Assembly (NCBI GenBank): GCA_029006155.1
Contig: JAQXGF010000008.1
Span: forward strand, 1-64,000
Length of the DNA: 64,000 nucleotides
Direction of reading: 5' to 3'
From: Lachnospiraceae bacterium
GTDB lineage: Bacteria > Bacillota > Clostridia > Lachnospirales > Lachnospiraceae
The notes under the pieces are model-generated. The model saw nothing but the letters and a program-made list of their open reading frames with translations, made no database searches and was not told where the DNA came from. Made by a program: the position numbers and the translations under genes. Positions 1 to 9,041 of this stretch are shown piece by piece. The stretch's first letter is position 1, and the number at the start of each line of letters is the position of its first letter.

Positions 1-187
1 CGTAGTTCGTACAGTAAAGGGTGTTCGCCGTAAAGACGGTTCATATATCAAGTTCGATGAGAACGCAGCAGTTATCATCAAGGATGATCTGAACCCGAGA
101 GGAACTCGTATTTTTGGACCGGTAGCAAGAGAGCTTCGTGAGAAGAAATTCATGAAGATCGTATCCCTGGCTCCGGAAGTATTATAA
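1..187 (+). CDS. rplN: 50S ribosomal protein L14, 3' part
   Basis: The window opens inside this gene; reading from base 2 gives 61 residues up to the TAA at 185-187. The visible end contains [14 protein letters not shown] and closes with the typical L14 ending SLAPEVL. L14 binds 23S rRNA and sits at the subunit interface. It is followed 13 bases later by rplX, the normal spc-operon order. The start lies outside the window. Confidence 0.95.
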   Translation, partial: VVRTVKGVRRKDGSYIKFDENAAVIIKDDLNPRGTRIFGPVARELREKKFMKIVSLAPEVL

Positions 188-200
188 GGAGGACCTGAAG

Positions 201-500
201 ATGAATAAGATCAAGACTGGCGATACAGTTAAGGTAATCGCAGGTAAGGATAAAGGCAAAGATGGCAAGGTGCTCGCGGTTAAAGACGGCAAGGTTCTCG
301 TTGAGGGCATCGGCATGGTAACAAAGCACACAAAGCCGTCAGCAGCAAATCAGCAGGGTGGCATTGTGAACAAGGAAGCTTACATCGACGCATCCAACGT
401 TATGCTTCTCTACAAGGGCAAGGCAACCAGAGTCGGCTTCAAGATGGATGGCGACAAGAAGGTCCGCGTAGCTAAGGCTACGGGAGAAGTAATTGACTAA
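201..500 (+). CDS. rplX: 50S ribosomal protein L24
   Basis: A 99-residue protein starting [20 protein letters not shown], the KOW motif of L24, an assembly initiator that binds the 5' end of 23S rRNA. Length is normal for the family. The ATG follows an aaggagg Shine-Dalgarno at 187-193. It lies between rplN and rplE with short gaps and is surely co-transcribed. Confidence 0.97.
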   Translation: MNKIKTGDTVKVIAGKDKGKDGKVLAVKDGKVLVEGIGMVTKHTKPSAANQQGGIVNKEAYIDASNVMLLYKGKATRVGFKMDGDKKVRVAKATGEVID

Positions 501-522
501 TTGAAGAGAGGAGGTCGTACAG

Positions 523-1062
523 GTGAGCAGACTTAAAGAAGTTTATCAGAATGAGATCGTAGATGCTATGATCAAAAAATTTGGATATAAGAACATCATG
601 GAAGTTCCGAAGCTTGACAAGGTCGTTATCAACATGGGTGTTGGTGAGGCAAAGGACAATGCAAAGCTTCTGGAATCTGCCGTTAAAGATATGGAGACCA
701 TCACCGGTCAGAAGGCTGTCCTGACAAAGGCTAAGAATTCAGTGGCAAACTTCAAGATCAGAGAGGGCATGGCAATCGGCTGCAAGACAACACTTCGTGG
801 TGAGAAGATGTATGATTTCGTAGATCGTCTTATCAATCTTGCACTTCCGCGTGTCCGTGACTTCCGCGGCGTTAATCCGAACGCATTCGATGGCAGAGGA
901 AACTACGCTCTTGGTATCAAAGAGCAGCTGATCTTCCCGGAAATCGAGTACGATAAGATCGATAAGGTAAGAGGTATGGACGTTATCTTCGTTACTACCG
1001 CTAAGACCGACGAGGAAGCTCGTGAGTTACTGAGACTGTTTAATATGCCGTTCCAGAAATAA
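523..1062 (+). CDS. rplE: 50S ribosomal protein L5
   Basis: A 179-residue protein ([20 protein letters not shown]) with the L5 core, including the segment [12 protein letters not shown] and a C-terminal segment of the form [13 protein letters not shown]5 binds 5S rRNA in the central protuberance. The start is GTG at 523, behind gaggaggt at 509-516. It sits between rplX and rpsN as usual. Confidence 0.97.
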   Translation: MSRLKEVYQNEIVDAMIKKFGYKNIMEVPKLDKVVINMGVGEAKDNAKLLESAVKDMETITGQKAVLTKAKNSVANFKIREGMAIGCKTTLRGEKMYDFVDRLINLALPRVRDFRGVNPNAFDGRGNYALGIKEQLIFPEIEYDKIDKVRGMDVIFVTTAKTDEEARELLRLFNMPFQK

Positions 1063-1093
1063 TCCGGCATGGTATTCATAGGAGGGAAATTTC

Positions 1094-1279
1094 ATGGCTA
1101 AAACAGCAATGAAGATCAAACAGCAGCGTACACCGAAGTTCTCTACCAGAGCATATACACGCTGCAGAATTTGCGGACGTCCGCATTCAGTCCTGAGAAA
1201 ATACGGCATCTGCCGTGTTTGCTTCCGTGAGCTGGCATACAAGGGCCAGATCCCGGGTGTGAAGAAAGCATCCTGGTAA
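1094..1279 (+). CDS. rpsN: 30S ribosomal protein S14, type Z (zinc-binding)
   Basis: A 61-residue protein with two CxxC pairs (CRIC and CRVC), the zinc knuckle of the short C+ form of S14, which is standard in Clostridia. S14 belongs to the head of the 30S subunit. RBS is ggaggg at 1081-1086. A 289-base gap with a multi-arm structured element separates it from rpsH, which is unusual inside the spc operon. Confidence 0.97.
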   Translation: MAKTAMKIKQQRTPKFSTRAYTRCRICGRPHSVLRKYGICRVCFRELAYKGQIPGVKKASW

Positions 1280-1396
1280 GAAGCACTTTTATATAACAAC
1301 GAAGAAACATGAGTGGCAAATGACCCGGAAGGGACGCTGCAAAAGCGGCGGGCCGGAAGGGGGATGTAGTGAGAAGCACGTGTATCTCACTACTCC

Positions 1397-1520
1397 GAAC
1401 TGCCAGACTCAGAAATGCAAAGCATTTCTTCGTTCACGGCGTTTCGCCGTGAATCAAAATGGAAATTCAGTCCTTAGCAGGCAAGCCTGCACGGCCTGAT
1501 TTCTCATTTTGAGGCAGTTC
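1397..1520. repeat. About 120-nt multi-arm structured element inside the spc operon
   Basis: The outer arms gaactgcc (1397-1404) and ggcagttc (1513-1520) pair perfectly. They enclose three further hairpins: agaaatgc/gcatttct (1411-1429), ttcacggc/gccgtgaa (1433-1453), and a longer arm pairing 1454-1470 with 1496-1512 that contains gcaggc/gcctgc (1477-1490). The plan (8-bp closing stem plus arms, about 120 nt) matches the elements at 48941 and 55475, although the sequence differs. It could act as RNA between rpsN and rpsH or be a REP-like DNA repeat; function unknown. Confidence 0.7.
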
Positions 1521-1568
1521 TCAACGTTAACGTGAAAAGTCTGATTAAATTATTAGGAGGAAACTATC

Positions 1569-1970
1569 ATGACAATGAGCGATCCGATCGCAGATATGCT
1601 TACAAGAATCCGTAACGCAAATACTGCAAAACATGACACTGTAGATGTACCGGCTTCCAAGATGAAGATTGCTATCGCAAACATCCTGGTTGACGAGGGA
1701 TATATCACAAAATATGATCTGACCGAGGATGGCGCTGCAAAGACCATGCACATCACCCTGAAGTACGGTGCAGATAAGAACGAGAAGATCATCACCGGCA
1801 TCAAGAGAATCTCCAAGCCGGGTCTTCGTGTGTATGCTGGCAAGGACAACCTTCCGAAGGTTCTTGGCGGACTGGGCGTTGCAATTCTGTCCACAAACCA
1901 GGGCGTTATCACCGACAAGCAGGCTAGAAAGCTTCAGGTAGGTGGAGAAGTACTTGCATTCGTTTGGTAA
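1569..1970 (+). CDS. rpsH: 30S ribosomal protein S8
   Basis: A 133-residue protein beginning [18 protein letters not shown] and ending GGEVLAFVW, both hallmarks of S8. S8 binds helix 21 of 16S rRNA and in many bacteria represses translation of the spc operon. RBS is aggagg at 1555-1560. A second in-frame ATG at 1575 is possible, but the first has better spacing. Confidence 0.97.
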   Translation: MTMSDPIADMLTRIRNANTAKHDTVDVPASKMKIAIANILVDEGYITKYDLTEDGAAKTMHITLKYGADKNEKIITGIKRISKPGLRVYAGKDNLPKVLGGLGVAILSTNQGVITDKQARKLQVGGEVLAFVW

Positions 1971-2063
1971 TTTTGCGAGTTATTTATATTTATATATACA
2001 GCTCACTGAAAACAGAGGGGGCGCATGTCCCTCTCCGAAAATCTAAGTAAGGAGGAAAAAGGC

Positions 2064-2603
2064 ATGTCACGAATTGGTAGAATGCCAGTCGCAATTCCGG
2101 CAGGAGTTACTGTTGAGATTGCAGAGGGTAACAAGGTTACCGTCAAAGGACCGAAGGGAACTCTGGTAAGAGAGCTTCCGCGCGAAATGGAAATCAAAAT
2201 TGAGGATGGCCACGTAATCGTTTCAAGACCGAACGATCTGAAGAGAATGAAATCTCTCCATGGTCTTACCAGAACACTGATCCACAACATGACGATCGGT
2301 GTAAGCGAGGGCTATACAAAGACTCTGGAAGTAAACGGTGTTGGTTACAGAGCTGCTAAGGCAGGCAAGAAGCTGACCCTGAACCTTGGATATTCTCCTC
2401 CGGTAGAGATGGAAGATCCGGAAGGTATCGAGACAAAGGTAGATGGCAATAAGATCATCGTATCCGGAATCAGCAAAGAGAAGGTTGGCCAGTACGCAGC
2501 TGAGATCAGAGACAAGAGAAGACCGGAGCCGTATAAGGGCAAGGGTATCAAGTACGCTGACGAAGTAATCAGACGCAAAGTTGGTAAGACTGGTAAAAAA
2601 TAA
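2064..2603 (+). CDS. rplF: 50S ribosomal protein L6
   Basis: L6 of 179 residues ([19 protein letters not shown]), with the C-terminal signature [15 protein letters not shown]. It binds 23S rRNA near the sarcin-ricin loop. An upstream in-frame start at 2025 exists, but the ATG at 2064 follows taaggagg (2047-2054) and gives the normal family length, so I chose it. Confidence 0.96.
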   Translation: MSRIGRMPVAIPAGVTVEIAEGNKVTVKGPKGTLVRELPREMEIKIEDGHVIVSRPNDLKRMKSLHGLTRTLIHNMTIGVSEGYTKTLEVNGVGYRAAKAGKKLTLNLGYSPPVEMEDPEGIETKVDGNKIIVSGISKEKVGQYAAEIRDKRRPEPYKGKGIKYADEVIRRKVGKTGKK

Positions 2604-2621
2604 ATAAGGAGAGTGTGAAGA

Positions 2622-2990
2622 ATGGTTAGCAAGGAATCAAGAGCAAAAGTTCGCCTGAATAAACATAGAAGAATGCGCAATCGTTTCGCTGGCACAGCTG
2701 AGAGACCGCGTCTTGCAGTATTCAGAAGTAATAACCACATGTATGCTCAGATCATCGACGATTCAGTTGGAAACACACTGGTATCTGCAAGTACCCTTCA
2801 GAAGGAAGTAAAGGCAGAGCTGGAGAAGACCAACGACGTAGATGCAGCTGCATACCTTGGAAAAGTAATCGCAGAGCGTGCACTGGAAAAGGGCATCAAG
2901 GAAGTTGTCTTTGACCGTGGCGGCTTCATCTATCAGGGTAAAGTCAAAGCACTTGCTGAAGCAGCAAGAGAAGCTGGACTGGAATTCTAA
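2622..2990 (+). CDS. rplR: 50S ribosomal protein L18
   Basis: A 122-residue L18 ([20 protein letters not shown]) with the motif [20 protein letters not shown] and a C-terminal [21 protein letters not shown]18 brings 5S rRNA to the large subunit together with L5. RBS is aaggaga at 2606-2612. Ordinary position between rplF and rpsE. Confidence 0.97.
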   Translation: MVSKESRAKVRLNKHRRMRNRFAGTAERPRLAVFRSNNHMYAQIIDDSVGNTLVSASTLQKEVKAELEKTNDVDAAAYLGKVIAERALEKGIKEVVFDRGGFIYQGKVKALAEAAREAGLEF

Positions 2991-3008
2991 TAAGGGAGGA
3001 TAAGACAC

Positions 3009-3518
3009 ATGAGACATGAAATTATTGACCCGAGCCAGTTCGAGCTGACTGACAAGGTAGTGTCAATCAAGCGTGTATCCAAGACTGTTAAGGGCGGACG
3101 TACCATGCGTTTTACGGCTCTGGTAGTTGTAGGTGATGGAAACGGTCATATCGGTGCAGGACTTGGAAAGGCAACAGAAATTCCGGAAGCAATCCGCAAG
3201 GGAAAAGAAGATGCCATGAAGAAGCTGATTCACGTAGATATGGATGCAAACAAGAGCGTACCGCATGATTTCATCGGTAAGTTCGGCGGTGCTTCCGTAC
3301 TGCTGAAGAGAGCTCCGGAAGGTACTGGTATCATCGCTGGTGGTCCGGCACGTAACGTTCTGGAGATCGCAGGCATCAAGAATATCCGTACAAAGTCACT
3401 TGGCTCCAACAACAAGCAGAACGTCGTTCTTGCTACGCTGGAAGCACTGAAGCAGATGAAGTCTCCGGAGGAAGTTGCAAGACTTCGCGGAAAATCTGTA
3501 GAAGAGATTCTGGGCTAG
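3009..3518 (+). CDS. rpsE: 30S ribosomal protein S5
   Basis: A 169-residue S5 with the N-terminal double-stranded RNA-binding fold ([19 protein letters not shown]) followed by [21 protein letters not shown]5 shapes translational fidelity in the 30S body. RBS is aagggagg at 2992-2999. rpmD follows after 12 bases. Confidence 0.97.
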   Translation: MRHEIIDPSQFELTDKVVSIKRVSKTVKGGRTMRFTALVVVGDGNGHIGAGLGKATEIPEAIRKGKEDAMKKLIHVDMDANKSVPHDFIGKFGGASVLLKRAPEGTGIIAGGPARNVLEIAGIKNIRTKSLGSNNKQNVVLATLEALKQMKSPEEVARLRGKSVEEILG

Positions 3519-3530
3519 GAGGTCTGAACA

Positions 3531-3713
3531 ATGGCAGAGAAACTGAAAGTTACATTAGTAAAATCCCCGATTAGTGCTATCCCGAAGCACCGCGCAACGG
3601 TTAAGGCTCTTGGCCTGACCAAGATGCAGAAGACTGTAGAGCTTCCGAACAACGATGCAGTCAAGGGAATGATCGCTCAGGTATCTCACCTGGTAAAAGT
3701 AGAGGAAGCATAA
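3531..3713 (+). CDS. rpmD: 50S ribosomal protein L30
   Basis: A 60-residue L30 (MAEKLKVTLVKSPISAIPKH) with the family segment TVKALGLTKMQKTVELPNN. RBS aggaggt at 3517-3523 overlaps the end of rpsE, suggesting translational coupling. Confidence 0.97.
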   Translation: MAEKLKVTLVKSPISAIPKHRATVKALGLTKMQKTVELPNNDAVKGMIAQVSHLVKVEEA

Positions 3714-3741
3714 GTTATATTTCAGATAAGGAGGTGTCATC

Positions 3742-4182
3742 ATGGATTTATCAAACTTAAAGCCGGCAGCTGGCAGCGTACACAGCGATAACTTCAGAAG
3801 AGGACGTGGCCACGGTTCAGGAAATGGTAAGACGGCAGGTAAGGGACATAAAGGTCAGAAGGCTCGTTCCGGAGCTCCGAGAATCGGTTTCGAGGGTGGC
3901 CAGATGCCGCTGTACAGACGTCTGCCGAAGAGAGGCTTCACCAACAGAAATTCTCTGGATATCGAAGCTATCAATCTTGGCGCACTGGAAGCATTTGACA
4001 ATGATGCAGAAGTAACCGTAGAGGCTCTGCTTGAGAAAGGCATCATCAAGAGTGCAAAGGATGGCGTTAAGATCCTTGGCAATGGTACTCTTACAAAGAA
4101 GCTGAACGTTAAGGTAAACGCTTACAGTGAGAGTGCAAAAGCGAAAATTGAGGAGCTGGGCGGAAAAGCAGAGGTGATCTAA
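3742..4182 (+). CDS. rplO: 50S ribosomal protein L15
   Basis: A 146-residue L15 with the glycine-rich N-terminal tail ([20 protein letters not shown]) and the motif [17 protein letters not shown]. It is a late-assembly protein of the large subunit. RBS is aaggaggt at 3728-3735. Its stop is followed after one base by secY, so the two are probably translationally coupled. Confidence 0.97.
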   Translation: MDLSNLKPAAGSVHSDNFRRGRGHGSGNGKTAGKGHKGQKARSGAPRIGFEGGQMPLYRRLPKRGFTNRNSLDIEAINLGALEAFDNDAEVTVEALLEKGIIKSAKDGVKILGNGTLTKKLNVKVNAYSESAKAKIEELGGKAEVI

Positions 4183-4183
4183 C

Positions 4184-5500
4184 ATGCTCGAGACACTGAA
4201 AAATGCGTTCAGAATTAAGGATATTCGGAAGAAATTATTCTACACATTCTGTATGATGGTTGTCATTCGTATGGGCTCACAGCTCCCGGTTCCGGGAGTA
4301 AACCGCAACTACTTTTCACAGTGGTTTGCGCAGCAGTCCAACGATGCGTTTAATTTCTTTTCTGCATTTACCGGTGGCTCCTTCGAGAAAATGTCCATTT
4401 TCGCGTTAAGTATTACGCCTTATATCACATCCTCCATCATTATACAGCTCCTGACCATTGCCATCCCGGCACTGGAGGAGATGCATAAGGATGGAGAAGA
4501 TGGCAGAAAGAAAATTGCTTCGATCACGCGGTACGTGACAGTTGCACTTGCCCTGATCGAGAGTATTGCGATGACCGTCGGCTTCGGAAGATCTGGTCTG
4601 ATTCCAAACCTGACCTTCCTGAAGGGCTTCATGGTAGTGGCGGCTCTGACGGCCGGCTCTACGTTGCTGATGTGGATCGGTGAGCGGATCACACAGAACG
4701 GCGTTGGAAATGGTATTTCCATCGTCCTGATGATCAACATTCTTTCCAGCATTCCGTCAGATATCACCGGACTGTTTGAGATGTTCGTAAAGGGCAAGAC
4801 CCTTGCACACGGCGCTTTGGCAGCTCTGATTATCATTGCAGTCATTCTGGTAACCATCGTTCTTGTCATCGTGCTGAACGATGCGACCAGAAAAATCCCG
4901 GTACAGTATGCCAAGAAGATGCAGGGCCGGAAGATGGTAGGCGGCCAGTCTACGTTCATTCCGTTGAAGGTCAACACCGCTGGTGTTATCCCGGTCATCT
5001 TCGCATCCTCCCTGATGTCGATTCCGCAGATGATTGTCGCTTTCACGGGCGCAAATCTTGGCACCGGCATTGGCGCGACCCTGGTCGGAATGCTGAGCCA
5101 GAACAACTGGTTTAATTTCAGCCATCCGGTATATTCCATCGGTCTGGTGCTGTATATTGTACTGAACGTCTTCTTTGCTTATTTCTATACGTCTATTACC
5201 TTCAATCCGATTGAGGTAGCGGATAACATGAAGAAGCAGGGCGGATTTATTCCGGGTATCCGGCCGGGTAAGCCGACGCAGGAATATCTGGAAAAGGTAT
5301 TAAATTACCTTGTATTCCTCGGAGCAGTAGGACTGATCATTGTTGTGCTGATTCCGATCTTCTTCAATGGCGTGTTCGGCGCGCAGGTATCCTTCGGCGG
5401 AACATCCATTATCATTATCGTAGGAGTAATCCTCGAGACATTAAAACAGATTGAATCTCAGATGCTGGTTCGCAACTATAAGGGATTCTTGTCAGACTAA
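4184..5500 (+). CDS. secY: Preprotein translocase channel subunit SecY
   Basis: A 438-residue integral membrane protein with about ten hydrophobic segments. It is recognisable by LPVPGVNRNYF near the N terminus, the plug and loop region, and the conserved C-terminal cytosolic part with GGFIPGIRPGKPT. SecY forms the protein-conducting channel of the general secretion system. It starts one base after the rplO stop. Confidence 0.97.
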   Translation: MLETLKNAFRIKDIRKKLFYTFCMMVVIRMGSQLPVPGVNRNYFSQWFAQQSNDAFNFFSAFTGGSFEKMSIFALSITPYITSSIIIQLLTIAIPALEEMHKDGEDGRKKIASITRYVTVALALIESIAMTVGFGRSGLIPNLTFLKGFMVVAALTAGSTLLMWIGERITQNGVGNGISIVLMINILSSIPSDITGLFEMFVKGKTLAHGALAALIIIAVILVTIVLVIVLNDATRKIPVQYAKKMQGRKMVGGQSTFIPLKVNTAGVIPVIFASSLMSIPQMIVAFTGANLGTGIGATLVGMLSQNNWFNFSHPVYSIGLVLYIVLNVFFAYFYTSITFNPIEVADNMKKQGGFIPGIRPGKPTQEYLEKVLNYLVFLGAVGLIIVVLIPIFFNGVFGAQVSFGGTSIIIIVGVILETLKQIESQMLVRNYKGFLSD

Positions 5501-5644
5501 GAAGTGTGCTCCGCTTCCTGGAGGGATCAGGGAACAGAAACCGGCCATACAGTCCGGAGTCTGTACCTTCGCTCCGGGGGCGGGGCTTCTTTGTATTTAC
5601 AAAAGATTTTATACAAAGTCTTTACTTGAGAAAGGACGACGAAC

Positions 5645-6289
5645 ATGAAAATTGTAATGCTTGGAGCACCTGGTGCAGGAAAAGGCACGCAGGCGAAAAT
5701 GATCGCAGCAAAATATCAGATTCCGCATATCTCCACCGGAGATATCTTCCGTGCGAACATCAAGAACGGAACCGAGCTCGGCAAGAAAGCAAAATCCTAT
5801 ATGGATCAGGGACTCCTTGTTCCGGATGAGCTGACCGTAGATCTGGTTATCGACCGCCTTGCACAGGATGACTGCAAGAATGGCTACATCCTCGATGGAT
5901 TCCCGCGTACGATTCCGCAGGCAGAGGCGTTGGATGCAGCGCTTGAGAAGCTTGGTGAGAAGATGGACTATGCGATCGATGTCGATGTACCGGATGAGAA
6001 TATCGTATCCCGTATGTCCGGCAGAAGAGCCTGCACCGGATGCGGCGCGACTTACCACATCGTATACAACCCGTCTAAAAAGGGAGAATATTGCGAAGTA
6101 TGCGGCGAGAAGCTGATCCTTCGTGACGATGATAAGCCGGAAACGGTACAGAAGAGACTGAACGTATACCATGATCAGACACAGCCGCTGATTGACTATT
6201 ATACAAAGCAGTCCATCCTGCGCACCGTAGACGGAACACAGGATATGAACGATGTATTTGCTGAAATTGCAAAGATTCTGGGGGCGTAA
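5645..6289 (+). CDS. adk: Adenylate kinase (zinc-LID form)
   Basis: A 214-residue kinase catalysing ATP + AMP to 2 ADP. Visible: P-loop [10 protein letters not shown] at residues 7-16, the AMP-binding segment [17 protein letters not shown], and a LID with CxxC at about 130-133 and CxxC at about 150-153, the zinc-binding version common in Gram-positives. A 144-base gap with short hairpins separates it from secY. RBS is aaaggacg just before the ATG. map follows after two bases. Confidence 0.97.
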   Translation: MKIVMLGAPGAGKGTQAKMIAAKYQIPHISTGDIFRANIKNGTELGKKAKSYMDQGLLVPDELTVDLVIDRLAQDDCKNGYILDGFPRTIPQAEALDAALEKLGEKMDYAIDVDVPDENIVSRMSGRRACTGCGATYHIVYNPSKKGEYCEVCGEKLILRDDDKPETVQKRLNVYHDQTQPLIDYYTKQSILRTVDGTQDMNDVFAEIAKILGA

Positions 6290-6291
6290 CC

Positions 6292-7047
6292 ATGTCAGTA
6301 ACGATTAAGACAGCACATGAGATTGAGCTGATGCGTGAAGCAGGAAGACTGTTAAACATTGTACACAAAGAGCTCGAGGCAGCCATCCGTCCGGGTATCT
6401 CTACCTGGGAGCTGGATAAGCTCGGTGAGCGCGTGATCCGCAGCTTTGGCTGTGTGCCGAATTTCCTCAACTACAATGGATTCCCGGCCTCTTTTTGCAT
6501 CTCCGTAAACGATGAGGTCGTGCACGGAATCCCGCGCAAAGATAAAATTCTGCACGAGGGCGATATCGTCAGCATTGACGCAGGACTGATTTACAAGGGC
6601 ATGCACTCCGATGCGGCGCGTACCTATGGAGTCGGACAGATCACACCGGAGGCACAGAAGCTCATTGATGTGACAAAGGAGAGCTTCTTCCGTGGCATCG
6701 AGTTCGCAAAAGACGGCCATCACCTGCATGAGATTTCCGCAGCGATCGGTGACTACGCAGAGTCCTTCGGATACGGAGTGGTCCGCGATCTGGTCGGCCA
6801 CGGTATCGGCCATGCGCTCCATGAGGATCCGCAGATCCCGAATTTTCGTCAGAGAAATCGTGGCCTGCGCATTGTAAAAGGCATGACCTTTGCGATCGAG
6901 CCAATGATCAATGCCGGACGTGCCGACGTAGAATGGCTGGATGACGACTGGACGGTTGTGACGGAAGACGGAAGCCTTTCTGCACACTATGAGAACACGA
7001 TCCTGATCACCGACGGTGAGCCGGAGATCCTGACACTTGCCGAGTAG
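6292..7047 (+). CDS. map: Methionine aminopeptidase, type I
   Basis: A 251-residue enzyme that removes the N-terminal Met from new proteins. The metal-ligand motifs are visible: SIDAGLIYKGMHSDAART (two Asp), GHGIGHALHEDPQIPNF (His), FAIEPMI (Glu) and the final Glu in SAHYENTILIT. There is no N-terminal SecC zinc domain. It sits two bases after adk in the usual secY-adk-map order. Confidence 0.97.
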   Translation: MSVTIKTAHEIELMREAGRLLNIVHKELEAAIRPGISTWELDKLGERVIRSFGCVPNFLNYNGFPASFCISVNDEVVHGIPRKDKILHEGDIVSIDAGLIYKGMHSDAARTYGVGQITPEAQKLIDVTKESFFRGIEFAKDGHHLHEISAAIGDYAESFGYGVVRDLVGHGIGHALHEDPQIPNFRQRNRGLRIVKGMTFAIEPMINAGRADVEWLDDDWTVVTEDGSLSAHYENTILITDGEPEILTLAE

Positions 7048-7056
7048 GGAGGCGCC

Positions 7057-7416
7057 ATGAAAGGACGTGGAAAGAAGCAGCCTGTGAAAACAGATGCGAT
7101 CGCAGCCGGACTGCAGCAGAAGCTGCAGAATGGGGAACCGTTGTCGGCAAATATGCTTGCGGTGTCAAGAGCCGGGCACGATAAGGATGTTCTGTACGTC
7201 GTGCTTGCCCAGGAAGGACCTTATTTGTGGCTTGCAGACGGGAAGCGCAGGAGCCTTGCATCGCCGAAGAAGAAGAAACAGATGCATGTGCAGCTGATCA
7301 CGCATTTACCGGAATCACTTCTGGAGGAGATGCGGGAGATCCGGCTGGACGCCCATCTGAAAAAAATACTGAAAACATATGAGCTGCGGCTGGAACAGGC
7401 ACCGGACGCAGAATAA
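7057..7416 (+). CDS. KOW-domain RNA-binding protein (L14e-like)
   Basis: A 119-residue basic protein encoded between map and infA, where Clostridia usually carry a small KOW-domain protein of unknown role. The central part ([20 protein letters not shown], then [19 protein letters not shown]) fits a KOW/SH3-like barrel followed by a basic stretch. The N-terminal 20 residues are also basic. RBS is gggaggc at 7047-7053. An RNA-binding role is inferred from fold and position only. Confidence 0.85.
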   Translation: MKGRGKKQPVKTDAIAAGLQQKLQNGEPLSANMLAVSRAGHDKDVLYVVLAQEGPYLWLADGKRRSLASPKKKKQMHVQLITHLPESLLEEMREIRLDAHLKKILKTYELRLEQAPDAE

Positions 7417-7463
7417 AAATCGGCACAGATTGCCCAGTAGAAATGAAAGACCGGAGGTATAGA

Positions 7464-7682
7464 ATGTCAAAAGCAGATGTTATTGAAGTAGAAGGAACCG
7501 TACTCGAGAAGCTCCCGAACGCCATGTTCCGCGTAGAGCTGGAAAACAAGCATGTCGTACTTGCCCACATCAGCGGCAAGCTCCGCATGAACTTCATCCG
7601 GATCCTTCCGGGCGACAAGGTCACCATTGAGCTGTCCCCGTATGATCTGACAAAGGGAAGAATTATCTGGAGAGATAAATAA
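7464..7682 (+). CDS. infA: Translation initiation factor IF-1
   Basis: Exactly 72 residues from the ATG at 7464 ([20 protein letters not shown]), with [19 protein letters not shown] and the C-terminal [13 protein letters not shown]. It is an S1-fold factor that occupies the A site during initiation. An upstream in-frame ATG at 7443 would add seven residues, but ccggaggt at 7451-7458 supports 7464. A strong terminator follows instead of the expected rpmJ. Confidence 0.97.
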   Translation: MSKADVIEVEGTVLEKLPNAMFRVELENKHVVLAHISGKLRMNFIRILPGDKVTIELSPYDLTKGRIIWRDK

Positions 7683-7710
7683 ACCGGATAGAACAGAAAA
7701 AGGAAAAAAG

Positions 7711-7749
7711 AGCGCCGCATGGGATGAGAGTCCTGTGCGGCGCTTTTTA
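7711..7749 (+). terminator. Rho-independent terminator after infA
   Basis: Hairpin with arms agcgccgca (7711-7719) and tgcggcgct (7735-7743), an inner ggga/tcct extension, then a run of five T. It ends the first half of the split ribosomal operon. Immediately after it, 7750-7833 contains a short stretch (aagtcccctgcttcaattg) shared with the repeats at 48953 and 55489. Confidence 0.85.
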
Positions 7750-7833
7750 ACCAGTCAGGCAAGTCCCCTGCTTCAATTGTGGGGGACAATAAGCCATCGA
7801 AAAAAACGATGGCTGGCGATAGAATATATTCGA

Positions 7834-7862
7834 TTTTCAAATGAGGAAAGGTATGCTATAGT
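7834..7862 (+). promoter_or_regulatory. Promoter of the cobalamin-riboswitch operon
   Basis: TTTTCA (7834-7839), a 17-base spacer, then TATAGT (7857-7862) with an extended -10 TGc in front of it. It lies about 20 bases upstream of the riboswitch aptamer. Transcription would start near 7869. Confidence 0.6.
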
Positions 7863-7884
7863 ATAGAACGTAAATGAAAAAGAA

Positions 7885-8021
7885 CAGCTAACATGGAAAT
7901 CAGTGAAAAGCTGATACGGTACCGCCACTGTGAATGGGGAGTACTTCATCTGTACAGGCCACTGGGAAACTGGGAAGGCAGGATGAGATGCAACGATCCA
8001 AAGTCAGGATACTTTTAGCTG
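7885..8021 (+). ncRNA. Cobalamin riboswitch aptamer
   Basis: The conserved pieces of a B12 riboswitch appear in order: a closing stem cagctaa (7885-7891) with ttagctg (8015-8021), ccgccactg (7922-7930), a second ccactggg, gggaaggca, gatgagatgcaacgatcc and the box aagtcaggatac (8001-8012). Known B12 riboswitches turn off corrinoid uptake and biosynthesis genes when cobalamin is bound. It controls the genes starting at 8196. Confidence 0.9.
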
Positions 8022-8151
8022 GTCAGCATTTGTGCTCAACGATCTATTGAGCTTTCTGCTAATATCTCTTACGGATCTGCAGACCGGATGTATGTCAGGA
8101 GTGCAGGCTGGTTTTTTGCACGATTCAAAGGGAGATAAGGAAAAGTAGGGA

Positions 8152-8179
8152 CTCTGATCGCTGAGATCAGAGTTTTTTT
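8152..8179 (+). terminator. Terminator of the riboswitch expression platform
   Basis: Perfect 8-bp stem ctctgatc (8152-8159) / gatcagag (8165-8172) with a five-base loop, then seven T. It ends 16 bases before the chosen start codon of the NifH-like gene. Its position between aptamer and first gene implies control by premature termination. The 130 bases between aptamer and hairpin contain another hairpin (gctcaa/ttgagc, near 8034-8052) that may take part in switching. Confidence 0.85.
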
Positions 8180-8195
8180 GATGGAGAAAGAGAGG

Positions 8196-9041
8196 ATGAA
8201 AGAGGCATTCAGGCTTGCTTTTTATGGGAAAGGTGGAATCGGGAAGACAACCGTGTGCTGCAATGTTTCGGCGATGCTTGCAAGCAGAGGATATCGGGTA
8301 CTTCATATTGGATGTGATCCGAAGGCCGATTCTACGAGACTTTTAACGGCGCAACGGATTCCAAATGTGTTGGAGCAGATGGCACGTCTCGGGGGAGATA
8401 TCAAAATTTCTGATATACTTTTTCCGGGAAAACAGGATGGGCTTTTCTGTATTGAGGCAGGAGGACCGAAAGCCGGAACCGGGTGTGCGGGAGCCGGTAT
8501 CAGTGCGATGAATGAGCTGCTACATGAGCTTGACCTGTTTGAGATGGGATGGGATGTGATCCTCTATGATGTACTCGGCGATGTCGTCTGTGGTGGATTT
8601 TCCGTTCCGATGAAAGGCGAGTATGTGGATAAAGTGTTCGTCATTTCTTCGTCGGAGTATATGTCGGTATATGCAGCCAACAATATTCTTCAGGCGGTTG
8701 ACCTGTTTTCCTATCACGACAGTTGCCTGTTTGGCGGAATTATCTGGAATCACTGCCAGACGGACTGGGACCGGGAGCTGGCGGACAGTTTTTCACAGCT
8801 GACCCGCGCAGAAGTGATTGCGTACATCGATGAATGGCAGGAGCTGCAGCGATATGATTATGCGAAAAAACTGATCGTACAGGAGCAGAAACCTGAAAAA
8901 TTATGGAACCAGTTTTCGGATCTGACGGATCGCATTCTCCAGAGACAGCAGATGACGGATCAGCAGAAGAGAATCGCGCCGTGCAGTATGGTTCAATTGG
9001 AGGAATGGCGTGAAGCAATATCCAGATGGAATGGAAAGTAA
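8196..9041 (+). CDS. NifH-like [4Fe-4S] reductase ATPase
   Basis: Nitrogenase iron-protein family. From the ATG at 8196 the protein has 281 residues with P-loop GKGGIGKTT at 11-19, CDPKADSTRLL at 40-50, and both cluster-ligand cysteines, Cys97 in GGPKAGTGCAGAGI and Cys132 in YDVLGDVVCGGF. These match the numbering of classical NifH. Such proteins form homodimers that pass electrons, driven by ATP, to a NifD/BchNB-type partner. Start: the in-frame TTG 8178 lies in the terminator T-run, and ATG 8181 lacks a ribosome site, while 8196 has GGAG at 8183-8186. It overlaps the next gene by 32 bases. Nitrogen fixation is unlikely because no nifK, E, N or B is nearby. B12-riboswitch control suggests a corrinoid or tetrapyrrole substrate (inference). 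Confidence 0.9.
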   Translation: MKEAFRLAFYGKGGIGKTTVCCNVSAMLASRGYRVLHIGCDPKADSTRLLTAQRIPNVLEQMARLGGDIKISDILFPGKQDGLFCIEAGGPKAGTGCAGAGISAMNELLHELDLFEMGWDVILYDVLGDVVCGGFSVPMKGEYVDKVFVISSSEYMSVYAANNILQAVDLFSYHDSCLFGGIIWNHCQTDWDRELADSFSQLTRAEVIAYIDEWQELQRYDYAKKLIVQEQKPEKLWNQFSDLTDRILQRQQMTDQQKRIAPCSMVQLEEWREAISRWNGK

